The position numbers and the translations under genes are program-made. Under the pieces are notes generated by a model. The model had not been told where the DNA came from. It ran no database searches and saw only the letters and a list, made by a program, of their open reading frames with translations. A stretch of 64,000 nucleotides of DNA, taken from assembly GCA_964385465.1 (NCBI GenBank), contig CAYLPJ010000005.1, forward strand, positions 62,001-126,000, given 5' to 3'. Positions 35,301 through 42,155 of the stretch are shown here, one piece after another; positions within the stretch are counted from its first letter, which is position 1, and every line of letters begins with the position of its first letter. The stretch is from CAYLPJ01 sp964385465 (GTDB lineage: Bacteria; Planctomycetota; Phycisphaerae; SM23-33).

Positions 35301-36178
35301 ACGCCTCCGCCGGCGTCCAGCAGGACGCGCGGCTCGGCCTCGGGCCCGGCCGGGGCGAGGGCCATCAGCCTCCGCCCCAGAACGGACGGGCCCAGCGTGT
35401 CGAACTCCCGGTACGCCCGCGAGCCGGCGATCCGCCAGGCGCATTGCGGCGAGCGCGCCGAGCTCTCCGGCAGGCGACCGGCGAGGAACACCACCCCCGC
35501 AGGCCAGGGGAAGTTCGCGTCCGGCTCGGCCAGCCGACCGGCCGTGCGGCGGCCGGAAACGCCCGGGGAGACCGGCTCGGGATAGCTCACCGGGCCCCAG
35601 GGCTTCATGCCCGCCGCGCCGAGCGCGGCCGCCGGGGACCAGGCCGAGGCGTCGAACTCCGGCGAGCTCCAGCCGGTCTGCGGCGAGGTGGCGGCCCGCC
35701 AGGTCGCGTCGGTGGCCAGCCGGACGGTCCGGCCGCCGGGCAGGTCGATCCGCGCCGCCGCCAGGAGCCCGCCGGGGCCGCCGAGGTTCAGGCCCCGCAC
35801 GGCCAGGACGTTGCGGCCCTTGCTCAGCAGGTGGGCGATGTCGTACCGCTCGACGCTCTGCCAGTACACCGCGTTGTAGCCGCTGTCGCCGCCGACGATC
35901 GAGCCGTTGACGTACAGTTCGTAGCCGTTGTCGGCCGTGATCAGCACGCTGGCGGCCTCCGGCTTGGCCGGCAGGTCGAGGGCCCGGCGAAGGTAGCACG
36001 TTTCGGCCGCCTCGCCCCCGGCGGCGGTGGGGGCGTCCCAGATCCAGTGCGCCCGGCCGAGGTCGGGCAGGGGCACCCGGCGCTGTTTCTCCTCCGCCGT
36101 TGCCGGCCCCCCGCCGGCGGCCAGGGCAACGGCGGTCACGAAGGCCAGGAAGAGTCGCCTGCGCGGAGAGGTTCGCAT
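32312..36178 (-). CDS. HzsA-related mono-haem protein with C-terminal HEAT repeats
   Basis: 1288 residues. The start at 36178 is chosen for its signal peptide (RRRLFLAFVTAVALAAGG) and the GGAG 7 bases upstream. Residues about 40-200 are a galactose-binding/rhamnosidase-N-like sandwich (ITADNGYELYVNGSIVGG). A PD40 propeller follows (VTYDGRRVLFSMA, ELPDGRIVFSST), then the HzsA-type middle domain AADGSFYAEVPADRALAIQA and ERRSCVGCH (haem site 677-681). No further CxxCH follows. The last 550 residues are Ala-rich HEAT/PBS-lyase-type repeats (AALGRIGGKAAAEALRRR, AFALGRLGDRRAVPALLAAV), a protein-binding solenoid. It is the first gene of the operon and diverges from the PilX-like gene. The HEAT domain may hold the partner subunits. 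Confidence 0.75.
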   Translation of the reverse strand: MRTSPRRRLFLAFVTAVALAAGGGPATAEEKQRRVPLPDLGRAHWIWDAPTAAGGEAAETCYLRRALDLPAKPEAASVLITADNGYELYVNGSIVGGDSGYNAVYWQSVERYDIAHLLSKGRNVLAVRGLNLGGPGGLLAAARIDLPGGRTVRLATDATWRAATSPQTGWSSPEFDASAWSPAAALGAAGMKPWGPVSYPEPVSPGVSGRRTAGRLAEPDANFPWPAGVVFLAGRLPESSARSPQCAWRIAGSRAYREFDTLGPSVLGRRLMALAPAGPEAEPRVLLDAGGGVIGSPTVTYDGRRVLFSMAREGEAFHHVYATGAGGGRPRQLTDGPFHDFDPAELPDGRIVFSSTRIGTREEYHGNLARSLFTMDANGGDIRPLTHHIVGDNEPRVTAEGLIAFIRCDNFLERAKVETQIHLVHPDGTAGVALMGADRYAIAYHRGPAAEGNAAWLRQFGYGSPAPLPDGRVACLSTHGLVVSRGGIDPPRQITPAVQLFDIAPLPDGRLLCTAAGRSAIAVLDLHTGGVTRLLRSDTVAVHSPAYLGPRPKPGGIAPSMTPPPAPPSPEAGEPTGEIVCRNVFRTKQTAADVDRIAAVRIYEGRPLALRSAKHPYCHIGVRAIELGTVPLAADGSFYAEVPADRALAIQAVDAEGRAVINELSWIYVRPGERRSCVGCHSPRQAAPATDKPVLATTAPPVRALGRGRPHEFRGNNAANGGVLNLQLDRFREAAAIGPEAATGELLDRLAAGDEAARVSAARLLALRRDAAAAEALEQALEDPAAPARMNAALALASCGRRASVPPLIAALTDASPPVAQAAAVALRGLTGRRGAFDATAPRARRGDAADAWRAWLEREGWAGVEAALVERLQAGRAGERIDAAAALGRIGGKAAAEALRRRVAADDGGDLRLAMAAMRSLGHLGDAGAVELLAGVLAGNLGGVRSKGKGFHELGHWQRDVYLAATAAEAMGRIGGAEAEAALVAAFGKLAGFWHYSRRTGDHAWLMGCHSSVLHFRILEALDRMESAAVRPLAPHALRSVPIDPDRGLLLRRDGYERLVARVVRRGERAANVVDACLAALGDANAPPGWPALRQAVAATPPAVSVKPPSPEARAAQLLSVVAEDPADAPRLLAALDRYRRTPPGRKRSWVCFYLARALGRLGGRPAADALIDMLAAGQPEASFGRPDPPNVFVHDAMTPCCRAAAAFALGRLGDRRAVPALLAAVGNLDNAVDVRHSSARALAMLARPADLPALRPLAEAYPEVATRRVLARACRRASRPRPGLNN

Positions 36179-36394
36179 GGATAGCTCCAAAGACAGCCCG
36201 GGCAATTGCCGAAGATGAGCATACCCACTGTTCCCCCGGCGCGTCGAGGGGGCAGGAGTCCGGGCACGGCGGGCGGATGCATCGTATGCTTCCGTTGGCG
36301 GCTCGACAGGGAGCCCGGGGTAGGGGAAGAGCCGTTCGAGGGAGCGGATCACGATCCGCCCGCCGTCGACGAAGGGAAGGCAAGGAGAAGTGCG

Positions 36395-38005
36395 ATGTCA
36401 TGCCGACGCCGAATCGCTCGGGCAAGAGCACGCGGGGGTCTGGCCATGGTGGCCGCCCTGGCGCTGGTCGTTGTCCTGGCCTCGCTGGCGGTGGCGTTCT
36501 CCCGCGTGGCGGACATGAACCTCCAGGTCAGCCGCAGCCACGCCGACCTGACGCAGGCCCGCATGACCGTCGAGAGCGGCATGACCTACGCGCTGCACGT
36601 CCTGGACGACTGCCAGAGTCCCGGCGTGGTCAACGGCATCCCGGACGTCCTCCAGGCCGTCTGCGACCACCTCGACGACCGGATGGGCTATCCGGTCACC
36701 ATGGTGGACGACGCCAACGATCCCAACGACCTGCGCTGCGTCGTCGCCGGGCCGGTAAGCCTGCCGGACGGCTCGGCGTTCTCGTTCACGGTTTACGAGA
36801 CGGACACGCGGTCGACCTTCGACGATCCGAACGACTACGACCCCAACGAGGTCCCCAACCAGTTGGAGATGATCGTCACCGGCAGCGCGGGCGGCCTGAC
36901 GCGCCGGATCGGCATGCGGTTCAACGTGGAGCTGAACAAGAAGATCCTCCACTACGCCGTCTCGAGCACCTGCCGGGTGATCGCCCGGGGGAACATCCGC
37001 GTGCACGGGCCGGTCTCGTGCAGCTACAGCCGCACGCCGCACCCGACGAACGCGTCGGTGCGGAACAAGAACATCTACCCGCTGAACATCGCCCTGGGCG
37101 ACAGCGGGTACATCGGCGGCACGGTGGGCACGACGATGAGCCGCGACGACTTCGTCGGCGACGACGACTACGGCGACACCGACTTCCGCTACGGGATGGA
37201 CGAGGAGTACCGCGACAACATCAGCTACGACGAGGGCGAGACGATGAACCTCCGCCCGGAGGACTTCGACACCGCCCCGCTGAAGGCGATGACCGACGTG
37301 GCCAACCTGCCGACGGCGGACTACAACGGCAACGACTGGCGGAACTGGGGCGCCGATCCCAACGACACCAGCAGGCCGGCCCTGGAGAACGTCTGCGTGC
37401 CCAAGGGCACGAACCCCATCTTCCGCAACTGCACCTTCAAGGGCGTCACGTACATCGAGGTCGACGAGGAGACCACCAACCCGTCGTCCTCGAACCAGAA
37501 CCACGTCCAGTTCATCGACTGCACCTTCGAGGGTCCGATCATCACCGGCGTGCCCCGGGAGATGGACTGGAACAAGGACAAGATGACCTTCTCGGGCAAC
37601 ACCGTGTTCCGCGGCTCGATGATCCAGGAGACCCTCGGCGGCGTGACGCTGATGGCCCCGAACTTCAACGTCAACATCGGCGCCGACGAGGGCGGCGGCG
37701 GGGAGGGGCACTCCGAGGTCGTCGGCCTGCTCATCGGGGGGTGCATCGACCTCTACAACGACCTGACCGTCCGCGGGACGGTGGTCTCGATGGCCCGGCT
37801 GGTCAACGACGGCCAGTGCATCATGAACAAGAACGACAGTTGGGTCGCCTCCAGCGGCGTCTGCGGGGCGAACATCGGCAACATCAGCGGTGCCGGCAGC
37901 GAGATCGACGTCTACCCCGACCCCAACAACGTCCTGCCCCTGGGCATCAAACGCCGCTACATCCCCCACCCCCTCAGGGGCAGCTACTTCGAGGTCGACC
38001 CCTGA
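36395..38005 (+). CDS. PilX-like prepilin-family protein with beta-helix-like C-terminal region
   Basis: 536 residues from the ATG preceded by AAGGAG at 8 bases. The basic start is followed by GGLAMVAALALVVVLASLAVAFSRV, the single hydrophobic segment of PilX/type IV pilus accessory proteins, and then by VESGMTYALHVL, a conserved PilX-N feature. The remaining 450 residues contain Asn/Gly-rich strand repeats (RNCTFKGVTYIEV, FIDCTFEGPIITGV, FSGNTVFRGSMI) that look like a right-handed beta-helix. It stands alone between two leftward units. The role is probably in type II secretion or pilus-like structures, or as a surface protein using a prepilin anchor. Confidence 0.6.
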   Translation: MSCRRRIARARARGGLAMVAALALVVVLASLAVAFSRVADMNLQVSRSHADLTQARMTVESGMTYALHVLDDCQSPGVVNGIPDVLQAVCDHLDDRMGYPVTMVDDANDPNDLRCVVAGPVSLPDGSAFSFTVYETDTRSTFDDPNDYDPNEVPNQLEMIVTGSAGGLTRRIGMRFNVELNKKILHYAVSSTCRVIARGNIRVHGPVSCSYSRTPHPTNASVRNKNIYPLNIALGDSGYIGGTVGTTMSRDDFVGDDDYGDTDFRYGMDEEYRDNISYDEGETMNLRPEDFDTAPLKAMTDVANLPTADYNGNDWRNWGADPNDTSRPALENVCVPKGTNPIFRNCTFKGVTYIEVDEETTNPSSSNQNHVQFIDCTFEGPIITGVPREMDWNKDKMTFSGNTVFRGSMIQETLGGVTLMAPNFNVNIGADEGGGGEGHSEVVGLLIGGCIDLYNDLTVRGTVVSMARLVNDGQCIMNKNDSWVASSGVCGANIGNISGAGSEIDVYPDPNNVLPLGIKRRYIPHPLRGSYFEVDP

Positions 38006-38829
38006 GCAGACGGGGGCGCCTCTTCCCGGGCTCGCCCCGTTTCGGGCCGGCGCGGGCGGCGGCGGTACACCCGGACGTAATCGACCGTCAGGCTGTCGGG
38101 AAGCTTGGCCTCGGCGATGTCGCCGGCCCACTTGCCCACCTCGGCGCTGAGGATGATGTACTGCGGGCGGTGCGAGACGGCCCTGCTCGTCCGCCACGTC
38201 TCCTTGCCGTCCACGTAGAACACGTAGCGGTCCTTCGTCCACTCCAGCCCCACCGTGTGCCAGCCCTCGTCGAAGCCCTCGACCGTCACGGTCCGCCCGT
38301 GGTGCTTGTGGTGCTTGCCGTAGCCGTCCCAATGCAGGTTGTGGTGCACACGGTCGGTCTCCCGGGCGAGGTACTCGTAGATGTCGATCTCCGTCCCGCT
38401 GAGGCGGGGATTGCCGATCTCCTTGCCCATCGTCGGCGTCTGGAGCCAGAACGCCGACCAGTGGCCGACCGAGTCCTGGAGCTTTACGCGGCACTGCCAG
38501 TAGCCGAACGCCCGCTCGAACTTCCCCTGCGTGCCGATCATCCCCGTGTGGTAGGTCCCCCCCGCCTTCGTCGTGGTGATGACCAGGTGCCCCTTGCCGT
38601 CGAGGCGCACCGCCTCCTTGACGTTGACAGCGTCCCGCCGCGGGCCCAGCCCGCGATAGCCCCACTTGCCCATGTCCAGGGCATTGCCGTCGAACTCGTC
38701 GTGCCAGATAAGGTTCGCGTCGGCCTTCATCATCGCCGTCGGCGGCGCCAGGCGATCGGGCACGTTCGCGTCGCCCGCCGCCCCCGCCGCCGCCATTGCC
38801 ATCGCCGCCAGCATCGCCGTCGCGTTCAT
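37984..38829 (-). CDS. GH16 family endo-beta-glucanase (laminarinase/agarase type)
   Basis: 281 residues with a signal peptide (MLAAMAMAAAGAAG). The GH16 catalytic signature EIDIYEY gives the nucleophile Glu147, the helper Asp149 and the acid/base Glu152. LIWHDEFDG at the start, GYWQCRVKL and the YVDGKETWRT strand are typical of the fold. The family hydrolyses beta-1,3/1,4-glucans, agarose, carrageenan or porphyran; the EIDIYEY form with the extra residue fits laminarinase or agarase types. The ATG overlaps the glycosyltransferase stop by 4 bases. The 3' end overlaps the convergent PilX-like gene by about 22 bases. Confidence 0.85.
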   Translation of the reverse strand: MNATAMLAAMAMAAAGAAGDANVPDRLAPPTAMMKADANLIWHDEFDGNALDMGKWGYRGLGPRRDAVNVKEAVRLDGKGHLVITTTKAGGTYHTGMIGTQGKFERAFGYWQCRVKLQDSVGHWSAFWLQTPTMGKEIGNPRLSGTEIDIYEYLARETDRVHHNLHWDGYGKHHKHHGRTVTVEGFDEGWHTVGLEWTKDRYVFYVDGKETWRTSRAVSHRPQYIILSAEVGKWAGDIAEAKLPDSLTVDYVRVYRRRPRRPETGRAREEAPPSAQGSTSK

Positions 38830-40049
38830 GTCGCGGTCTCCTTCTTCCCACCCACATAAACGCGCTTGCCGGGGCGGAGGGTTGCGGTCGGGTAGAGGGT
38901 GTCGCGCCAGCGGATGCCGCCGCGGAGGGCGCCGAGGATGCCCGCCCGAAGGACCATGGCCGCCATCAGCGGGGCCGTCAGCGGGGCGACCGCGGCGGGG
39001 AGGGCGTAGCGGCGGGTCCAGCGGACGGTGAGCGCCACGGCCGCGACGTACGCCGCGAAGACCCCGCCGGCGGCCAGCGCGGCAGGCCAGCCGCCCACGA
39101 GCCACGCCGCCGCCGGCGCCACCAGCGGCGCCAGCTCCAGCGTGCCCACCAGCACGGGCAGCAGCAGGCACCGGGCCAGGCGGAAGTCCGCACCGGTGGC
39201 GAAGACGCGCTCGGCGCCGCGGAGGGCCTCGCCCAGCCGGGCGTACCAGTGCAGCTCGACGAGCGAGAAGGCGTGGACCATGCGGCAGCGGGCGCCGCTT
39301 CGCTTCATCATCAGGGCCAGGCCCGCGTCGTCGGCGACCTCCAGCCGCAGCCATTCCAGGCCCTCGGTGCGGTCGAGGGCTTCCCGGCGGACGAGATTGA
39401 ATGCCCCGACGCCGAGGAAGCCGCCGGCGTCCGGGTCGCCGAGTTGCCAGGGACGCATCGCCATGACAAGCTGGCGGATGCACGCGGCGATCAGACCGTC
39501 CAGCAGCAGGTGCGTCCGCCGCAGCGCCGGCAGGGCGGGCATGTAGTCCAGCCCCTCGGCCAGGGCGTAGGCCACCGCACGTCGAAGGGCCGTCGGCGCG
39601 AAGTGCACGTCGGCGTCGGTGAACAGCACGAACGCCCCGCTTGCCCTCTCCAGCCCCCGGGCGAGGGCGTGAACCTTGCCCAGCCAGCCCGCGGGCAGCT
39701 CGCCAACGTGCTCGACCCGCAGCCGCGGGAATTCGCCGGCCAGGCTGTCGAGAATCGCCCCCGTGCCATCGGTCGAGCGGTCGTCGACGACGATGACCTC
39801 CAGGTCCGGGTAGTCCGCCGACAGGAGCGAGCGGGCCGCGGCCCCGATGCGGTCGGCTTCGTCCCGGGCGGCCGCGATGACCGACAGCCGCGGCCAGCGC
39901 CGCGGCTCGGGGGGGGCGGCGTCGCCGAGGTGGGGAACGTCGGCGGCCATGCGGAGGGCGGCCCAGGCGGCCCAGGCCCAGTACAGCAGGCCCGCGGCCG
40001 CGTAGACGCCGACCAGGATGCCCAGGGCGACGGTCATGCCCCGGAGCAT
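38826..40049 (-). CDS. Family 2 glycosyltransferase, HpnB-like, membrane-bound
   Basis: About 407 residues from ATG 40049; a second ATG at 40037 is equally possible. An N-terminal membrane helix (TVALGILVGVYAAAGLLYWAW) is followed by the GT2 core: PRLSVIAAARDEADRIG, LEVIVVDDRSTDGTGAI, the lysine-containing GWLGKVHALARG and the metal-binding motif FTDADVHF. About three more hydrophobic helices close the protein. The pattern matches hopene-associated glycosyltransferase HpnB and its relatives; no other hopanoid gene is nearby, so the acceptor is open. It is translationally coupled to the GH16 gene downstream and divergent from the sigma-factor operon. Confidence 0.75.
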   Translation of the reverse strand: MLRGMTVALGILVGVYAAAGLLYWAWAAWAALRMAADVPHLGDAAPPEPRRWPRLSVIAAARDEADRIGAAARSLLSADYPDLEVIVVDDRSTDGTGAILDSLAGEFPRLRVEHVGELPAGWLGKVHALARGLERASGAFVLFTDADVHFAPTALRRAVAYALAEGLDYMPALPALRRTHLLLDGLIAACIRQLVMAMRPWQLGDPDAGGFLGVGAFNLVRREALDRTEGLEWLRLEVADDAGLALMMKRSGARCRMVHAFSLVELHWYARLGEALRGAERVFATGADFRLARCLLLPVLVGTLELAPLVAPAAAWLVGGWPAALAAGGVFAAYVAAVALTVRWTRRYALPAAVAPLTAPLMAAMVLRAGILGALRGGIRWRDTLYPTATLRPGKRVYVGGKKETAT

Positions 40050-40116
40050 CGCCGCCGGGCGAGTCGTTGTCCAGTGGGGCCCTCGGTCGCGGGGCGAGAT
40101 CGGCGGCGGGTTGGGG

Positions 40117-40122
40117 TAGAAT
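40117..40122 (+). promoter_or_regulatory. Possible -10 box of the sigma-factor operon
   Basis: TAGAAT lies 55 bases before the sigma-factor ATG in otherwise very GC-rich DNA. No convincing -35 hexamer is present at the expected distance. The operon could be autoregulated by its own ECF-type factor, whose recognition sequence is unknown. Confidence 0.25.
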
Positions 40123-40177
40123 GCGCGGGTCTTCGCCGGCAATAGGTGCCGGCGGGATGCGTTAAGCGGGATGAACG

Positions 40178-40762
40178 ATGGATGCCGAGCGGCTTGGCAC
40201 AGTGGTGGCTTCGGCGCAGGCGGGCGACCCGGAGGCGTACCGGGCGCTGCTGGAGGCCTACGGGAAGCGCTTGTACGGCTACTTCCTCCGCGCGACGGGA
40301 AGCCACCACGACGCCGAGGACCTGCTGGGCGACCTGATGCTGCGGCTGGTCCGACGCCTCGGGCGGTACGACGACCGCGGGCGGTTCGAGCCCTGGCTGT
40401 TCCGGATCGCCGCGAACATGGTTCGCGACCGCATCCGCCGGCGCAAGGCCAGGCCGCCGGCGGTGAGCCTGTCGATCGAGGACGACGGCGGCACGCCGGC
40501 CAGCGACCGCCTGCCCGACGACGCCCCGGGCGTCGAGGCCGGGCTGATGCTGGAAGAGGCCTCGCAGCGCGTCCAGGACGCCCTGGCCACGCTGGACGCG
40601 ACGTCGCGGGAGATGATCCTGCTGAGGCATTTCGGACAGATGAGCTTCAAGGACATCGCCGAGCTGTTCGACTGCCCGCTGGGCACGGCCCTGGCGAAAG
40701 TCCACCGAGGGCTCAAGGCCCTCCGCAAACGACTGGGCGACCACGATGACCCTGACCGATGA
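40178..40762 (+). CDS. ECF-type RNA polymerase sigma factor
   Basis: 194 residues. Region 2 has AYRALLEAYGKRLYGYFLRA and HHDAEDLLGDLMLRLVRRL, with the DAEDL signature and the FEPWLFRIAANMVRDRIRRR core/-10 recognition helix. Region 4 has LDATSREMILLRHFGQMSF, then KDIAELFDCPLGTALAKVHR, a clear helix-turn-helix for -35 recognition. Length is normal. It is followed with a 17-base overlap by a single-pass membrane protein, the usual place of the cognate anti-sigma factor. It divides the leftward GH16/GT2 unit from the rightward operon. Confidence 0.9.
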   Translation: MDAERLGTVVASAQAGDPEAYRALLEAYGKRLYGYFLRATGSHHDAEDLLGDLMLRLVRRLGRYDDRGRFEPWLFRIAANMVRDRIRRRKARPPAVSLSIEDDGGTPASDRLPDDAPGVEAGLMLEEASQRVQDALATLDATSREMILLRHFGQMSFKDIAELFDCPLGTALAKVHRGLKALRKRLGDHDDPDR

Positions 40763-41360
40763 CCAGTACGAACGCATCGCACGGCGGCTGGACGGCGAGG
40801 ACATCCCGCTGACCGCCGCCGAGCAACGAATCGCCGACGAGCTCGTCGAGGACGAAGGAGCGGTGGGCGCGCGTCTCTCGGCCGATGCCGCCGGCCTCTC
40901 GCCGACGATGCTGGCCGAGGTCCGCCGCGACGAGGCCGCCGTCGGGCCGCGCCTGGACGTGCCGCTGCCCTCCCGCGCGTTCGACCGGGCCCAGCGGCGG
41001 CTCGCCGCCGAGCTGGCGCGCCCGAGGCGGAGGCTGATCTGGGCCGGCTCGGCTGCGGGAGCCGTCGCGGCCGCGGCGGCGGCGCTGCTGATTGCCGCCC
41101 TGGCGGGCCTGTGGCAGCCGGTCGAGCGGGACGGCGCAACCGACGGCCTCGCCGTCGGCGACGGGCACGTGCCCGTCGAGGTGATCTCCGAGTCGGTCGG
41201 CCGCCAGCCGGAGGAGGTCGCCTTCGACCTCATCGAGGCCGAGCTGGCCGAGCTGGAAGCCGACGCCCTCGCCGCCGCGCCGGCCATGCCCGTCGACACG
41301 CGGCTGGACGACATCGAGCGGGCCCTGGAAGAGTTCTGGCTGGACGATCCGATCGAATGA
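40746..41360 (+). CDS. Single-pass membrane protein, probable anti-sigma factor
   Basis: 204 residues. The cytoplasmic N-terminal 95 residues are acidic and helical. One membrane segment follows at about 98-119 (GSAAGAVAAAAAALLIAALA) and then an acidic periplasmic tail. No zinc-binding HxxxCxxC motif is seen. The 17-base overlap with the sigma gene, the single membrane span and the size make it the likely anti-sigma partner that holds the sigma factor at the membrane until a periplasmic signal arrives. This is inferred from context; the N-terminal fold was not recognised. Confidence 0.6.
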   Translation: MTLTDDQYERIARRLDGEDIPLTAAEQRIADELVEDEGAVGARLSADAAGLSPTMLAEVRRDEAAVGPRLDVPLPSRAFDRAQRRLAAELARPRRRLIWAGSAAGAVAAAAAALLIAALAGLWQPVERDGATDGLAVGDGHVPVEVISESVGRQPEEVAFDLIEAELAELEADALAAAPAMPVDTRLDDIERALEEFWLDDPIE

Positions 41361-41405
41361 CCTTTCGCCCGCCTGTCCGGTGGGCGCGGGGACCGAGGTG
41401 CAGTG

Positions 41406-42140
41406 ATGCGAAGAACGACGATGGCGATTCTGATGGCGGCGGCGCTGGCTGTCGCCGGCGCGGCGGCCTGGCTGGGCGCGCCGGGTGCCTGGTGCCTGGC
41501 GGCCCCGGCGGACGAAGGCGACGGGGCCGGCGTCGCCGACGGGCGGGGCGCCGCCCCCGGGACGCGGCCGCACGGCCGGGGCAAGCCGTTCTTCCGGGAC
41601 GGCGACCGCCGGCGTGGCCGGTTCGGCCGGCCGCTGACGGAGTCCGAGCAGGCGGAGGTCCTGGCGTACCTCAAGGAGCACCGCCCGGAGATATACGAGC
41701 AGGCGACGAGCCTTCGCCAGCGGGACCCGCGTCGATACAAGCGGCTGCTGCACATGATTCACGGGCTGTTGCGCCGGCTGAAGGGCATGCCCGAGGAGCT
41801 TCGCGAGGCCCACGAGACCCGCCAGGAGGCCCACGTGCGGATGTGGCGGCTGGCGAAGTCGCTGGAGTCCGCCGAGGACCCCGTCGCCCGACGGATGGTC
41901 GAGAAGAAGATGCGCGAGCAGGCCGAGCTGTACTTCGACGCCGACCAGGTCATCCGCGAGTACCGCCTGGCCCAGCTCGCCGAGCAGATCCGCGTCCTCC
42001 GCGAGGAGCTCGCAGCACGGAAGAAGGACCGCGAGGCCGTCATCGAGGAGATGATCCAGCGGACCAGGTCCGCCGCCGCCAAGTACGGCGACCGCTTCCC
42101 CCGCCCCGGCCGCCGCCCCGGTCCGGGGCCTCGGGAATAG
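41406..42140 (+). CDS. Exported helical (coiled-coil) protein of the sigma operon
   Basis: 244 residues from the ATG preceded by GAGG at 7 bases; a GTG one codon earlier is also open. It has a signal peptide (MAILMAAALAVAGAAAWLG), a Gly/Arg-rich spacer, then about 150 residues of charged heptad-like helix (LTESEQAEVLAYLKEHRPEI, KSLESAEDPVARRMVEKKM, LAQLAEQIRVLREELAARK). The make-up recalls Spy/CpxP/CnrX-type periplasmic sensors, which sense stress for an ECF system. No metal or family signature confirms this. It is third in the operon, 45 bases after the anti-sigma gene. Confidence 0.5.
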   Translation: MRRTTMAILMAAALAVAGAAAWLGAPGAWCLAAPADEGDGAGVADGRGAAPGTRPHGRGKPFFRDGDRRRGRFGRPLTESEQAEVLAYLKEHRPEIYEQATSLRQRDPRRYKRLLHMIHGLLRRLKGMPEELREAHETRQEAHVRMWRLAKSLESAEDPVARRMVEKKMREQAELYFDADQVIREYRLAQLAEQIRVLREELAARKKDREAVIEEMIQRTRSAAAKYGDRFPRPGRRPGPGPRE

Positions 42141-42155
42141 CCCCCGCCCCCTCGC

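Noticed and set aside
26977..36178. A claim that the organism performs anammox
   Set aside because: Only HzsA/B/C-like architecture is seen. No hydrazine dehydrogenase, nitrite reductase or ladderane gene is in the window, and HzsA-related proteins occur in planctomycetes without anammox.
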